64,000 bases of DNA from contig ML976984.1 in the NCBI GenBank assembly GCA_010015675.1, positions 993,534 through 1,057,533 of the forward strand, in the 5' to 3' direction. The first letter of the stretch is position 1; every line of letters starts with the position of its first letter. The notes beneath the pieces are model-generated. The model was not told the origin of the DNA and ran no database searches. It saw only the letters and a list, made by a program, of their open reading frames with translations. This DNA is from Byssothecium circinans. Taxonomy: Eukaryota; Ascomycota; Dothideomycetes; Pleosporales; Massarinaceae. A program made the position numbers and the translations under genes. This document shows positions 12,901 to 25,652 of this stretch, piece by piece.

Positions 12901-15900
12901 TATGGAATCGGATACGAGTGCCCAGCGTACTCCTTCGGCGAGGGTACTGCATGCCTTCCTCATCTTTGGAGCTAGCGCGGAAGAGTATATGCATCTCATC
13001 ATTCCGGTCATGGTTAAGATGTTTGACAAGCCTGGGCAACCCATACATCTCCGGAAGCTGGCTATGGAGACGTTGGGACGGCTCTCGAAGCAAGTCAACG
13101 TCTCAGAGTTTGCGGCACGAATCATACACCCAATATGTCGTGTTCTCGCGGGCACCGAGCCAGCTATCAAGCAAACCGCTCTCGAAATGCTCTGCGCCCT
13201 CATCTTCCAGCTCGGTCCCGATTACATCCACTTCGTACCTACGGTCAACAAGATTCTTATTACGCATAAGGTGCCTCATGAGAACTATGGCCGTATTGTC
13301 TCCAGGCTGCAGAAGGGCGAGCCGTTGCCGCAAGATCTCAGTCCCGACGAGCGCTACGGAGAAGATGACGAAGACATGAACCCAGCTGAGATTCTCACTA
13401 AGAAGCTCGCTGTGAACCAGCAGCATTTGAAGCAGGCTTGGGAAGCTTCTGCCAAGACGACAAGAGAAGATTGGGTCGAATGGATGCGCAGGTTCAGCGT
13501 TGAGCTGCTAAGAGAATCGCCACAGCAGGCGCTCAGGGCTTGTACGCCGCTAGCCAGCATTTATAACCCGATTGCCAGGAGCCTGTTCAATTCGGCGTTT
13601 GTGTCGTGTTGGACGGAGTTGTATGATCAGTATCAGGAAGAGCTTGTGCGGTCGATCGAGACTGCGCTGACTTCGCCCAACATTCCACCGGAAATCCTGC
13701 AGATTCTGCTCAACTTGGCGGAGTTTATGGAGCACGATGACAAAGCACTACCCATCGATGTTCGGATACTGGGTATGTACGCCGGAAAGTGCCATGCTTT
13801 TGCGAAAGCTCTGCACTACAAGGAGCTCGAGTTCAATGCCGAGCAGAACGCTAGTGCGGTCGAAGCACTCATCAGTATCAACAACCAGCTTCAGCAGACC
13901 GACGCTGCTTTTGGTATCTTGCGTAAAGCGCAGGGCTATCAAGATGTGGAGTTGAAGGAGACATGGTTCGAGAAGCTGCAGCGATGGGAAGAAGCTCTTA
14001 CATCGTACCAGCGACGGGAGCGAGATGAGCCGGACTCCTTCGAGATTACCATGGGCAAGATGCGCTGCTTGCACGCTCTGGGAGAGTGGGACCTACTTTC
14101 AAGCCTTAGTAAGGAGAAGTGGGCCAACGCCTCGCAAGAATACCGCAAAGCCATTGCGCCACTCGCCGCTGCGGCGGCATGGGGTTTGGGCAAGTTTGCC
14201 GATATGGACTCTTACCTCAGCGTTATGAAGGAACAGTCGCCCGATCGAGCCTTCTTCGCATCCATTGTCAATATTTACAACAACCGGTTTGAGGTCGCCA
14301 AGGACGAGATTTCGAAGGCTAGGAAGGGTCTTGATACTGAGCTCAGCTCGTTGCTTGGCGAGTCGTATCAGCGCGCCTACCTACCCATGATCCGTGTCCA
14401 GATGCTGGCGGAATTGGAGGAGATTATGACGTACAAGCAGAAGGACGGGAACCCGGAGAAGCAAGCCAGTATGCGCAGGACATGGATGAAGCGACTCAAG
14501 GGCCTCGAACCAAACCCGGATGTCTGGCAGCGCATGATGAAGGTTCGTCAACTCGTCATCACTCCGCAACAAAGCATGGATATGTGGATCAAGTACACCA
14601 ATCTCTGCCGCAAGAATGAACGCCATGGCCTCGCCGAAAAGGGACTGCAGAAACTGCTCGATATCGATAGCTCGGACATTTCCGTGTTTAGGTACGTGTC
14701 GGAAAATGTCAATAAGATTGCGTATCCGGTATCGTATGCGGCGTTCAAGTTCATGTGGGCTACGCAGGGATATCAGAGGGAGGCACTGGAGAGTCTCAAG
14801 GAGTTTACGAGTCGGTTATCCGAGGATGTTGCGGTTAGAGTGAGGACTACGCAAGGTGGGATGGTGGGCCAGCATGGGGTGAACGGTATGAATGGTTTGT
14901 CTAACGGCCATATCAATCATTCGACGAACCCCTTCGCCGCTTCCAATGGACTCAATGGGCACGGCGGGATAAACGGGTCTAGCATGTTCAATGGCTCGAA
15001 CTCGTACGGCTCACCGATAGACTTGGCTGAGTGTCAACGCTTGCTCGCCAAATGCTATCACAAGGTCGGCGAGTGGCAGTCCCGACTGCATCACGGCGAA
15101 TGGGAACATGAAGACGTTCACGAGATTCTATCGGCGTACTCTGCGGCGACTCGCTACAACAAGGATTGGTACAAGGCCTGGCACTCGTGGGCGTTAGCCA
15201 ACTTTGAAGTCGTCAACGCGATAACATCGCAGGCTGACCGCGAGTCTACGGAGCTTCCGCCAAGTGTGGTGCATGAGCATATCATTCCTGCCATCACTGG
15301 TTTCTTCAAGTCGATTGCCCTGTCTACGACCAGCTCGCTCCAGGATACGCTTCGTCTGCTCACGCTCTGGTTCAGTCATGGCGGCATTCAGGAAGTCAAT
15401 CGCACGGTTTCCGATGGCATCAAGCAGGTGCCCATTGATACCTGGCTGGAGGTCATCCCTCAGCTCCTTGCGCGTATCAATCAGCCAAACCCCACTATCC
15501 GTCAGTCGATTCATCAGTTGCTCATCGAAGTCGGCAAGGTGCATCCACAGGCTCTGGTCTTCCCCCTGACTGTATCGATGAAGTCGGATGTTTCACGACG
15601 ACAGCGATCGGCTAAGGAGCTCATGGAGGCTATGCGCGAACACTCGCCACGACTCGTCGAGCAAGCCGACCTTGTTAGTAACGAACTCATCCGCATTGCG
15701 GTGCTGTGGCATGAGCAATGGCATGAAGGTCTAGAAGAAGCATCGAGGTTGTACTTCGGAGACCATAACATCGAGGGCATGTTCTCGACATTGAAACCTC
15801 TGCACGATATGCTTGACCGTGGACCAGAGACACTGCGCGAGATCTCCTTCATCCAGTCCTTTGGGCGAGAACTTCAAGAAGCGAGAGACTGGTGTAATAC

Positions 15901-17474
15901 ATTCAAGAACTCGCAAGAAGTCGGTGACCTTAACCAGGCTTGGGATCTATACTACCAAGTCTTCCGCAAGATCTCGAGACAACTACCTTCGCTTATGACG
16001 CTGGAGCTTCAGTACGTCTCGCCAAAACTCAAGGAAGCGCATGATCTCGAGCTCGCTGTGCCGGGGACCTACCAAGTTGGCAAACCTGTCATTCGTATCA
16101 TATCCTTCAATCCGGTGGCTAGTGTCATTCAATCCAAGCAACGCCCACGCAAACTCGAAATGCAAGGCTCCGATGGGAAAGCGCATACCCATATCCTCAA
16201 GGGCCACGAGGATATCCGCCAAGATGAACGTGTCATGCAACTCTTCGGCCTCTGCAATACACTCCTTATGCACGATACAGAAAGCAGGAAACGCCATCTC
16301 AATATTCAACGCTACGCCGCCGTTCCGCTTTCTACTCAATCGGGTCTCCTAGGCTTCGTGCCTAATTCAGACACCCTACATGTCCTGATCCGCGAATACC
16401 GCGACAGTAGGAAGATCCTCCTCAACATTGAGCACCGCATCATGCTCCAGATGGCACCCGACTACGACTGCCTCACCCTCATGCAAAAAGTAGAAGTCTT
16501 CGGCTACGCGCTCGACAACACCACGGGCCAAGACCTCTACCGCGTCCTCTGGCTCAAATCCAAATCCTCGGAAGCCTGGCTCGATCGCCGTACCAATTAC
16601 ACACGCTCTCTCGCCGTGATGAGCATGGTAGGCTATATCCTGGGTCTCGGCGACCGGCATCCTTCGAATTTGATGCTCGACCGCGTGACGGGGAAGATTG
16701 TGCATATTGACTTTGGCGACTGCTTCGAGGTGGCCATGCACCGCGAAAAGTATCCGGAACGCGTGCCGTTCCGATTGACGCGCATGCTGACGTATGCTAT
16801 GGAGGTTAGCAATATCGAGGGGAGTTATAGGACGACTTGTGAGCATGTTATGAGGGTGTTGAGGACAAATAAGGAGAGTGTTATGGCTGTGCTTGAGGCT
16901 GTGAGTATACCCCTTTTTCCTTTTGCCATCCCCCCAGCCTTCTCTTTTCTTGAGATGGAGTTCTGCGCTGCGTTACTAACATCAACGAAAACAGTTCATC
17001 CACGACCCCCTCCTAACCTGGCGCCTCGGCCACCGCGACTCCCCCCCGGAACCAAACTTCCCCTCGGAACGCCGCCAATCCATCATCGGCGCCGAAACCC
17101 TGCACCCACAAGACCCAATGTCGTCCCTGACCGCGCGACCACCGGGTCGGCACCGCTCTTCCACGCTCAACCAAGCGCTCAACCCCAACAACGAGGCCGA
17201 GGCCAAGGAAGTGCAGAATGCGCGCGCGCTGGTGGTGCTGAGCAGAGTCAAGGAGAAGCTCACGGGGAGGGACTTTTCGGGCGGTACGGGAGGTGGGATC
17301 GGATTGGGACTTGGTGGTGGGGGTGTGGGGACGGGGACTGGCGGCGCTGGCGGAGTGGGAGTCGGGGCTGAGGGGGAGTTGAATGTTTATGAGCAGGTTG
17401 ATCGGTTGGTTAAGGAGGCTACGAATCTGGAGAATCTGTGTCAGCATTATATTGGGTGGTGTAGTTTTTGGTAG
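9908..17474 (+). CDS. TOR1: TOR (target of rapamycin) phosphatidylinositol kinase-related protein kinase
   Basis: A 2449-aa TOR kinase, the catalytic subunit of TORC1/TORC2 that couples nutrients to growth. Exons 9908-9978, 10034-10098, 10167-16900 and 16995-17474 join in frame. HEAT repeats fill residues 1 to about 1240 and the FAT domain runs from about 1243 to 1880. The FRB domain (about 1902-1985) keeps Ser1939 (REISF) and Trp1971 (AWDLYYQVF), the equivalents of the rapamycin-contact residues, so the protein should be rapamycin-sensitive. The kinase domain spans about 2016-2330, with GDRHPSN (Asp2208) and HIDFGD (Asp2227). The FATC domain is the last 32 residues, ending HYIGWCSFW. Two odd inserts occur: an Asn/Gly/His-rich stretch at about 1608-1661 before FRB, and a Gly-rich linker at about 2385-2417 between kinase and FATC. 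A single TOR gene is usual in filamentous fungi. Confidence 0.98.
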
Positions 17475-17578
17475 ATCGGGGGTTGGCGGTGGGGGGATGG
17501 ACGGACGGGAGGACTTGGGGGATGGGGGGGAAGGGGGTTGGCGTTTGGATGTGCATGTGGATGTGGGGAAGTGGTGGA

Positions 17579-17658
17579 AGCTGAAGCAGAAGCAGAAGCA
17601 GAAGGAGAAGCAGAAGCAGAAGGAGAAGGAGAAGCAGAAGCAGAAGGAGATGGAGAAG
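17579..17658 (+). repeat. GAAGCA/GAAGGA hexanucleotide tract
   Basis: About 80 bases of gaagca and gaagga units in tandem, almost all purine apart from one C per GAAGCA unit. It lies about 100 bases downstream of the TOR stop codon, so it is in the 3' UTR or just beyond. It is a likely slippage-generated minisatellite. Confidence 0.85.
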
Positions 17659-18005
17659 CGGAACCAAAGAGAGGAAGGGACATGCTGTGGTCTATCACAT
17701 TATCAAACGGGCTATGGATGGATGGGTGCGTGGGCAGGCGTTTCATGGAAAGAATCACAGTTTTCGGAGTACTCGTGCGGGTATGGATTGCGTTTTTTTT
17801 TTTTTATGTATAGGCCGTGCTTTGCTTCAGCGGCATCTTGGATGGAGTTCTTTATCGGTCGGTGGTGCGTGGGGTCTGGGTTTGGGTTTGGGGCTCTGGG
17901 CTCTGGTTCTGGGCATGCTTGGTCGGGTCGTCGGGGAGGTAGTTAGCAGGGTGTGTATGGTGTGGGAGGTGCTGGGCTAAAGGGTGCAGTTTTTGGGGTG
18001 AGGAA

Positions 18006-18031
18006 GGGAATGGAATGGAATGGAATGGAAT
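18006..18031 (+). repeat. (GGAAT)n pentanucleotide microsatellite
   Basis: Five near-perfect ggaat units in noncoding DNA between TOR and the Mae1-like gene. Confidence 0.85.
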
Positions 18032-18051
18032 GAGTGAGTTTTATGACGTAT

Positions 18052-18069
18052 TGTGTGTGTGTGTGTGTC
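18052..18069 (+). repeat. (TG)n dinucleotide microsatellite
   Basis: About nine TG units in noncoding DNA. Confidence 0.8.
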
Positions 18070-19326
18070 TTTTCTTTCCCAACGTTGTGCGTCGTTCGCC
18101 GTTCGTCGTTTGTGATGTCGGAGAATGGGCGGGCGATTATTACGAGACGAGTAGGACGGATAATGACATGCGGGACTCTGCATGAGAGGAGAATAACTGC
18201 GGTCTATCATGACCGTCATGTCTCTCTCTTTTCCATTAAGATTCTCTTTTCTTTTAACAAAATTACCTACATAGAGCACTTGAATAGGGGCAGAAGTTTA
18301 GTAACATGTTTTTTCACTGTTGAAGGTATGGGAAGAATGATTAAACCTTGTGATACGAGACTGCAGGTTTCCTGGATTATGAAAATAGAGGAGGGATATG
18401 CGACAGAGTGGTATAGTAAAAGAGGAATAGGGCATCACACCGGAGCGTTTGGTTTGCGGTGTAGTGTACATATATTTTTCAGGACAGTAAGAGGGTAGCT
18501 TAAGAGAGTAAAAGTTTAATGAGCGAGCATGATGGAGTTTAGTTTATTAAGAGCTTGTTGGTTACTATAGGCTAACTTGGGAATCTCTACTCTACGATTT
18601 GATCACAGAACCAGAAGTGACATAACAATCCCTCCCCAAGCCCATGCCCTCATTACCAAATCAACGACATCGACTAAACTCTCTCTCCTGTGACGAGCAC
18701 ATCATAAAGTGAATTACCCCCACGTGACCCACCCTATAATCTTACTAAGCACATTTACCCCATCCCGAGTTTACCGACCGACAAAAGCGCTAGTGGCATG
18801 CCCAGTGGGGATCATCCCGTACCGCACCTCGTGTGACCCCTCCACAACCAGCCATGATAGAAGGCTATCTTGATGGCGTACCGGAGTACAGCAATTGGCA
18901 TGGCGATCGCGTGCTTTATCTTTTTTCTTGTCTTTTTCTTGTCTTATATCCTTCTATCCTCTCGTTGTTTTGTTTGAATAGTAGTAGTTTAGAGAAATTC
19001 TTCTTTCTCACTTTTCTACTTCCTACGAGACAAGGGCGCACGCACGTCATAGCGTCACTCCTGAGGCTGTAGATCCGCGTCCGCGCGCTGGTGCCCAAAA
19101 TTCTCTATTATTCATGATCGGGCCGGCTTTAATCCAAACAGAAACGAAACGAAAAATTGACAGTGTTTTTCCGGACGCCGGTTGTTTACAGTACATTATT
19201 GCAAGAGACGGGACATTACCGGTAGCAGCGCGGTTTCTGGACCATTTGAAATTACCATTCGACGTTGCACACAAACGACAGAGAAGCACTAGTTTCTATA
19301 TCGACCTAACGGGTCTCCCCCACATC

Positions 19327-21319
19327 ATGACTTCAAACCCCGACCCCCCACCCCAAATCCACCTCTCCCGCTCGTCCTCAACATCCTCGCAATCCAGCGC
19401 TGCACAACGCCTCCAATGGCGCAACCACGACCCGGTTTTTACTCCGAATGCAGAGGCGTCTGGTATCGATCCCTTCGAGTACTACCGGGAACGGCAAGAA
19501 GCGCATGAAGATATCGCCAGTACTGTGGAAGACGAGTCGATCGGGAGGAAAACGAGAGAGGCGGAGAGGAACGGCGACGTGGAGAAGAGCACTGTGGATG
19601 GAGATCGTGTGGATAGCTTTGGTGGGAGTGCAGGTGGCGGCGGTGTTGAGGAGAAAGAAGATGCAGTGAAAGCCCTGGGTTGGAGGGAGAGGATACGGCA
19701 TTTTACCTGGACTTGGTTTACCATGACGATGGCCACAGGTGGCATCGCTAATGTTTTATACTCTGGTACATCCTCCTCTCCCTTCTCCCTCCCTCCCTCC
19801 CTCCAATCCACCACACCAACTAACCAAACTCTGTCCCCTAGTACCCTTCCAATTCCGCGGCCTGTACGCCATCGGCTGCGTCTTCTTCATCCTCAACATC
19901 GTCCTGTTCCTCTTCAACCTGACCATGATATCCCTGCGCTTCTACTTCTTCCCCAAGACGTTCAAGGCTTCGTTCCTACATCCTACGGAGAGCTTGTTCA
20001 TCCCCGCCGCGGTGATAAGCTTCGGCACGATTTTGATTAATATCAGTCAGTATGGGGTGGGGAAGACGGGGTATTGGCTGGAGCAGACTATGTGTGTGTT
20101 GTATTGGTGTGATTGTGGGTTGGCTATTGTGTTTTCTATTGGGATTTATTTGATCATGTGAGTCTTTTCTTTTCTTCTTTATTTACCTCTCCCTTCTGCC
20201 TTATCCTTTCTTCGTTCTGTTTGATGCAATGATGCGCCAACGTAGTTGATGATATAGTGAGTTACATTACTGATCTTGGGTTTACTCAGGTGGTCCACCC
20301 AAACCTTCACAATCTCCCAGATGACACCCGTATGGATCTTCCCCGCCTACCCCCTCCTAATAATCGGTCCCCACGCCGGAAATCTCGCCCCCAAAATCGT
20401 TTCCTCGAACCCAAACAAGGCCCTCTTGATCATCCTCTCTGGCTACGTAATCCAAGGCATCGGTTTCCTCGTCTCCCTCAGTGCGTTCCCCCCTCCCCTC
20501 CCCTTACCCATCCCACCCAACACCCACTAACCCCTACCCCGCAAAGTGATATACGCCGCCTTCATCTACCGCCTCATGACGCAAAAGCTCCCCAAAGAGT
20601 CCCTACGACCAGGAATGTTCATCTCCGTCGGCCCCTCAGGCTTCACTATCGCCGGCATAATCACCATGGGACAAACCCTCCCCACGATCCTCTCCTCGCC
20701 CACACAGGCCGATTTCATGGGTCCCGGTCTCGGCCCCTTGGTCGGCGACGTCGCCCTCATTTGCGCAAACTTCATCGGCCTGTGGCTCTGGGGTCTCGCG
20801 CTGTGGTTCTTCCTCATCAGCGTGGGGGCGCACTGGTCGTGTGCTACGAGGGGCAAGATGGACTTTGCCATGACGTGGTACTCGTTTGTGTTTCCTAATA
20901 CCGCGCTTACGACGGCGACGTTTGCGATTGCGAAGGCGTTGAGTCGGAATCGGGCGATTAGTATCGTGGGGTGCGTTATGACGTGTATGTTGATTGTGGT
21001 TTGGGCGTTTGTGTTTGGGATGATGGTTAGGGCTGTCGTGTTGAGGCAGATTTTGTGGCCGCAGAAACAGGAGGATCGGACGGAGGGTGGGTGGAGGCAG
21101 CAGAGTGCTGAGGAGCAGAGACGGAGGAGGTATGTTGGTGGGGAGGGGGAGGGGATGGAGGGCGCGGCTGAGGATGGGCTGGGGAGGGTGTGGACGTTGA
21201 GGAAGACGTTGAGTTTGAGGAGGAGACATGGGGGAGGGGATGATCGTAATGGTACGTCTGGGGCTGAAGGGAGGAGGCGAGGGTGGAGTGTCAGACGAGG
21301 AGCAGGCAGGGAAGACTGA
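19327..21319 (+). CDS. TDT-family transporter (Mae1-like C4-dicarboxylate/malic acid transport protein)
   Basis: A 572-aa plasma-membrane-type transporter of the tellurite-resistance/dicarboxylate (TDT, SLAC1-fold) family. Exons 19327-19765, 19842-20157, 20290-20480 and 20547-21319 join in frame. After a Ser/Glu/Gly-rich cytoplasmic tail of about 120 residues comes the family opening ([20 protein letters not shown]). Repeated hydrophobic segments follow, consistent with about ten helices, including [12 protein letters not shown], the region of the gating Phe in SLAC1 proteins. The C-terminus is basic and Gly/Arg-rich. Mae1-type rather than Ssu1 sulfite-pump identity is favoured by the [17 protein letters not shown] segment, but the substrate is an inference. 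The 19327 start was preferred over an in-frame Met at 19114, which would add 71 residues with no transporter-like features. Confidence 0.85.
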
Positions 21320-21534
21320 ACTTTGGAAAAGGAAAACTCGCTCTTTATGCATCTAATTACAGAAAGCACGCATAAGGGGTACTCAAATAATACACGTGAC
21401 AAGAACCAGTCACCATACCAGATTCCCATCCCAATCTACAATCCCTTGAAGCCGGACAAGTTATGGCCATCAAAGGCCTTTATTCAGACCAAAGAAACAC
21501 AGTTAGCGTCATGCGTTCAAGGAAAGGTCGGTGT

Positions 21535-23176
21535 TTAGATACCGAGGGTGAATTCTACGCCAACATCGATGTCGCGCGCCATCTTGACGACCTTGGAAAA
21601 TTGCACAGACTTCTCGGCCGCGGCTTGGAGGTCGTCGATGGAAAAGATCTTGAGGCCGGATTCGTTGATCTAGATAGGTATTAGACTCTTATCCAAATAA
21701 TCTCAAAAGTATTGCTCACCAGCTTGTGTGCCTTCTCCATGTTGGTTCCCTGCAATCGAGCAATAACGGGCGTCCGGAGGTTCATCGTCTCTACGACGGA
21801 AATCAGGCCCTTGGCAATAGCATCGCAACGCACAATACCGCCGAAAATGTTGACGAAGATAGCAGTGACCTTGGGATCGGAGGTGATGAGATCGAAAGCC
21901 TGCTTGATAGCCTCAGGGGTAGCACCACCGCCGACATCCAAAAAGTTAGCAGGGCTTCCACCGTTCAGCTTGATGATGTCCATGGTAGCCATGGCAAGAC
22001 CAGCACCGTTAACCAGGCATCCAATATCGCCGTCCAACTTGATGAAGTTAAGGCCAGACTCGGCAGCCTTGACTTCATCCGCATCCTCCTGTGAAATGTC
22101 TCGCCACTCGAAGACCTCCTTCTGACGGAAGTCGGCGTTGTCGTCGAAGTTTAGCTTGGCATCCATGGCAAGGACCTGGTGGTCGGTCGTCTCGGAGAGG
22201 GGGTTGATCTCGATTTGGGTGGCATCGCGCTCCATGAAGACCTTGTACAGGTTTTGGATGGTGTTCTTGGCATCCTCGATGCACTGCTCCGAGAAGCCGA
22301 GCTCATTCGCAATGTTCCGCGCGATGTCGTCGGTGACACCCTTGTGGATGTCGATATGTGTGGTGATGATAGCCTCGGGGTGCTCCTTGGCCACAGTCTC
22401 AATGTCCATACCACCCTGCGACGAAGCGACGATAACGGGACCTTGGGAGGCGCGGTCCATGAGAACGGCCAGGTAGAATTCGCGGCGCGCAAACTTGCGC
22501 TCGACAATGTAGACGGCGTTGCAGAGCCGGCCAGCAGCTCCAGTTTGCTTGGTGATGAGCTTGTGGCCGATCATCTGGTCTGCGAGGATAGCCGCTTCTC
22601 GGGGACTGTACGCTATGGTCAGCCATGTTGCGCTTCTTCATCGCGAGACCCTTGTAGCATACGAGTAGACTACCCTGACACCGCCCTTGAAGCCATTGTC
22701 GAAAGTACCCTTTCCTCGACCTCCAGCGAGAACCTGTGCCTTTATCACCGCATCGTCACCACCTGCGCCTGTTAGCCCGGAAGAGCCCAGATGTCCATCG
22801 CTATTGCTCGCATACCGATGTCTTTGGCCACCTTCTCCGCCTCAGCAGCACTGGTAGCTACACCACCCTTTGGTACGCCAATGCCATACTATATCCCTAT
22901 CAGTACACCATGTTCTTTAACCAGATGCGCGATTTCCGTACCGACTCGAGCAGGCTTGCGGATCTGTATTCGTGTATCGCCAGCCCTCTGCTCTGCTGTA
23001 TGACCGATCGCTTCAATGGCGTGCCCTACTTCCAATCAGTATATCATTTCAATGGCGATGCATCTCCGCGTCAGAGGCTTGAGGGAGCAGCTCGCGGAGG
23101 TCCGCCGGGGGTTTGAACATACAACAGCGGCGCGCAAAGCGCCAGTTAGCGGTCGGCTGCGAAGAAGCTTATACAT
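21535..23176 (-). CDS. LSC2: Succinyl-CoA ligase beta subunit, mitochondrial
   Basis: A 435-aa TCA-cycle enzyme subunit that, with the alpha subunit, makes ATP or GTP from succinyl-CoA. Six exons on the minus strand (23123-23176, 22942-22995, 22816-22888, 22663-22768, 21720-22605, 21535-21669) join in frame. The N-terminus ([18 protein letters not shown]) is basic and lacks acids, as expected of a mitochondrial presequence. The mature part starts near [20 protein letters not shown]. The ATP-grasp glycine loop GGRGKGTF is present, as are [25 protein letters not shown] (metal/nucleotide site) and the CoA-ligase domain with [13 protein letters not shown]. The short 5' exons were set by matching the conserved N-terminal beta-subunit pattern. 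It shares a 205-base divergent promoter with the gene starting at 23382. Confidence 0.95.
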
Positions 23177-23381
23177 AGCGGCCTGAGAAAAGAACACCGG
23201 AAAGGGAAATCTGGATGAGGGCGACGGGATATGATGGAGCTGATGGGAAGGAGCTTTGGGGTTCTGGAGGTGTCGCGGAGTGCCAAGGCCCTTAGGCTTG
23301 TGAAAATGTCGCGCTGGAACATGAAAGTCACTGAGTTAATATCACAGCGCAACTTGATAAACTGCTCATAATCTTACAACC

Positions 23382-24147
23382 ATGTCGAAGAGGAACAGTG
23401 ACGGCGACGTCGTCGCAAATATGATGGCTGTTAGAATGGCGCAGACCCAAAATCAAATTGCAAGCTGGTTGGGCGAAGAAGCCAATACGGGACCATCAAA
23501 TGCAACCTCCAAGCAAACCGATAATGATGGAGATCTAAAGCAGAACTACATAGACGATGAACCGTATGTACTGATTTCGCCCCAAGTTTCCCGGCTTCAA
23601 ACTCGTACTGACATTCCCAAGCTTCGGCGTCGGAGCACTCCTACCTAATGAAGTCGAAGACGGAAGTTTCACAAATCGAGTCCCAAAATCGACAGATTTC
23701 AAGCTTCTGGAGCAGCTAATTGGCAAGCAAGCTGCCAATGTTCACTTGCAGAAAAAGACCTCCAATGCGAATACCAAGCCGCAGGCACAAAGCAAGCCCC
23801 AACTCCAACGGAAAGTGGCGAAAGAGGAGAGCGAGGATGAAGAGGAGGGACGTGCTTCTGCGTTTACTTCGAAGAGGCGGAAAGTTGAGAGGAAGAAGGT
23901 TGAAGAAGTAGGCGAGGAAGACGGAGATGCAGATGAGGAGAGGACGGCGAAGATTTCATCCAAGAGCGAAGCGAAAGAGACGTCCAACAAAGGAGTCGAC
24001 GATAATGATAGCGAAGACAAGGGATTGAGGAAGAGCACCGCCAAGTCACGGCCACAGAAGGCGAAGAAGGCAAGCTACCTCGACGAGCTACTCGCCGAAC
24101 GCTCGAAGAAGAAGAAAAAGAAGAGCAAGTCGAAAGCCGACGCCTGA
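23382..24147 (+). CDS. Small Lys/Glu-rich conserved fungal protein (DUF3245-like)
   Basis: A 235-aa protein with exons 23382-23563 and 23622-24147 joined in frame. The N-terminal part has a Q-rich helix ending IASWLGEE, then GVGALLPNEVEDGS and KLLEQLIGKQ. These pieces resemble the small fungal family I know as DUF3245; this is recalled, not searched. The C-terminal half is highly charged with mixed Lys/Glu/Asp runs and basic patches (SKRRKVERKK, KKKKKKSKSK) that look like nuclear or nucleolar signals. It is divergent from LSC2. The function is unknown. Confidence 0.72.
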
Positions 24148-24342
24148 GTGATAGGAGGGTAAAGATGTAAAGAATGACGAACGACGGCACGATATTGATA
24201 CCCCGGAAAAGGCGCAAACTAGAGACGTGCAGTACATGTATCGACACCTAAAGTACGAAGATAATCAGACAGAAGATTCCCATAAGCATGCTGTTATGCT
24301 CCGCTGAATCGACAACAAATTCCTCCAGAGTATCTCAAACCA

Positions 24343-25652
24343 CTACTCTCTAACAATTAAACTGGCCATCCCCATCCCCGTCCCAATACACTTACTCACA
24401 ACCCCAACCTGCTCGCCAGATCTCCCCATCTCGCTCAGCAAACTCGCCAGCATCCTCCCACTCGTGGCCCCCAGGGGATGCCCCAAAGCAATAGCCCCAC
24501 CATTCGGATTCACCCTATCCATCTTCCCCTCCAGCCCCAGCGTCCTGATGCAATACAACGCCTGACTTGCAAACGCTTCGTTAATCTCCCAAACATTCAC
24601 CTCGTCCGTCGAAATACCCGTATAGTTGAGCAGTTTAGGAATAGCAAGCGCAGGGCCGACACCCATTTCATCAGGCGCACAACCCACGACCTGCGTCCCG
24701 GCCCACTTCCCAATGATATTCGAAGAAAGACCGAGCGCAGTAGCAGTAGACCGACGCATGAGAAGCGCAGCCGACGCACCATCCGACACCTGCGAACTAT
24801 TCCCCGCCGTCGACGCCCCATCACTCTTAAATGCCGGTTTCATCGTCGCCAGTTTCTCCACCGTGGTATTGGGTCGGATCCCATCGTCCTTCGTGACCGT
24901 AACTTCCTTCTCACTCTCGGGAACTTCGGGGTCAATCCAGCGCGTAGTCACAGGCACAGTCTCCTCATCAAACTTCCCACTGTTCTGCGCCTTCGCAGCT
25001 CTCCAATGGCTCTCGACTGCGAAAGCATCTTGATCCGCTCGGGAAACTCCATACCGCTCCGCTACATTCTCAGATGTAATGCCCATGCTCATAATACAAT
25101 CTCTGGCTTCCTTGACGGGTGAGTTTTTCAATTCGGCCCAGAGCTCAGTTGGTATCGCTCTGCTTCCGTAATTCCGCGTCATGCTCTCCATGCCACCAGC
25201 GATTCCAACGCCGATTTGTCCTACTGCGATGGAATTCGCAATATGCGTTATCGCCGTGAGTCCTGAGGCGCAGGCCCGGTTTGCAGTGCTGAAGGATGTT
25301 GTGGTGGGAATGCCGATATGATTCATGGCCATACGGCCTGCTTTCGAACCGCCGAGCTCCGAGAGCACGGTGCCGATGCATACATCGTCTATTTTCGCAG
25401 GGTCGAGGTTGGGAAACTTTTGGGCCGTGGCTTTGAGGACCTAGAGGGTTTGTTGGGTGAGGCAAGATGCTTGGTAAAGTGGATGTTGGAAATAGATTTA
25501 CGTACTGCTGCTAGCAATTCATGGTCGTAAGCATCTCGCAGGCCTCCTTTCTTTGCTCTTGTAACGGGTGTTCGGAGGGCGGAGAGGAAGACGACGTCGT
25601 GAGGATTCTTTTGTAGGATGTTCTTTAGCCCTTTCTGTATGAAACCGGCCAT
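24343..25652 (-). CDS. Acetyl-CoA C-acyltransferase (3-ketoacyl-CoA thiolase)
   Basis: A 414-aa thiolase that cleaves 3-ketoacyl-CoA to acetyl-CoA and a shortened acyl-CoA (beta-oxidation). Exons 25506-25652 and 24343-25440 join in frame. Thiolase signatures are complete: the nucleophile Cys106 in NRACASG, the acid/base His in GGAIALGHPLGATSGR, and the second Cys in CIGTGMGMA near the C-terminus. The N-terminal PHDVVFLSALRTPVTRAKKGG and VLSELGGSKAGRMA place it in the POT1/FadA-like acyltransferase group rather than the ERG10 acetoacetyl-CoA group. The C-terminus (LIVRE) is not a PTS1 and I see no canonical PTS2, so peroxisomal versus mitochondrial location is open. Confidence 0.92.

Larger units (their letters stand above)
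17475..19326. other. Long intergenic region with simple repeats
   Basis: About 1.85 kb between TOR and the transporter gene. No coding gene is supported; open frames on both strands are low-complexity translations. It holds a GAAGCA/GAAGGA tract, a 13-T run at about 17793-17805, a GGAAT run and a TG run, listed separately where clear. The first few hundred bases are G-rich on the plus strand, continuing the skew of the TOR 3' end. Confidence 0.5.

Noticed and set aside
17383..17946. Long frames over the G-rich and GAAGCA DNA after TOR
   Set aside because: They result from simple-sequence composition and overlap the last TOR exon in another frame.
20566..21429. 287-codon minus-strand frame opposite the transporter
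   Set aside because: It is the antisense shadow of the transporter's last exon; the plus strand carries clear TDT-family sequence.
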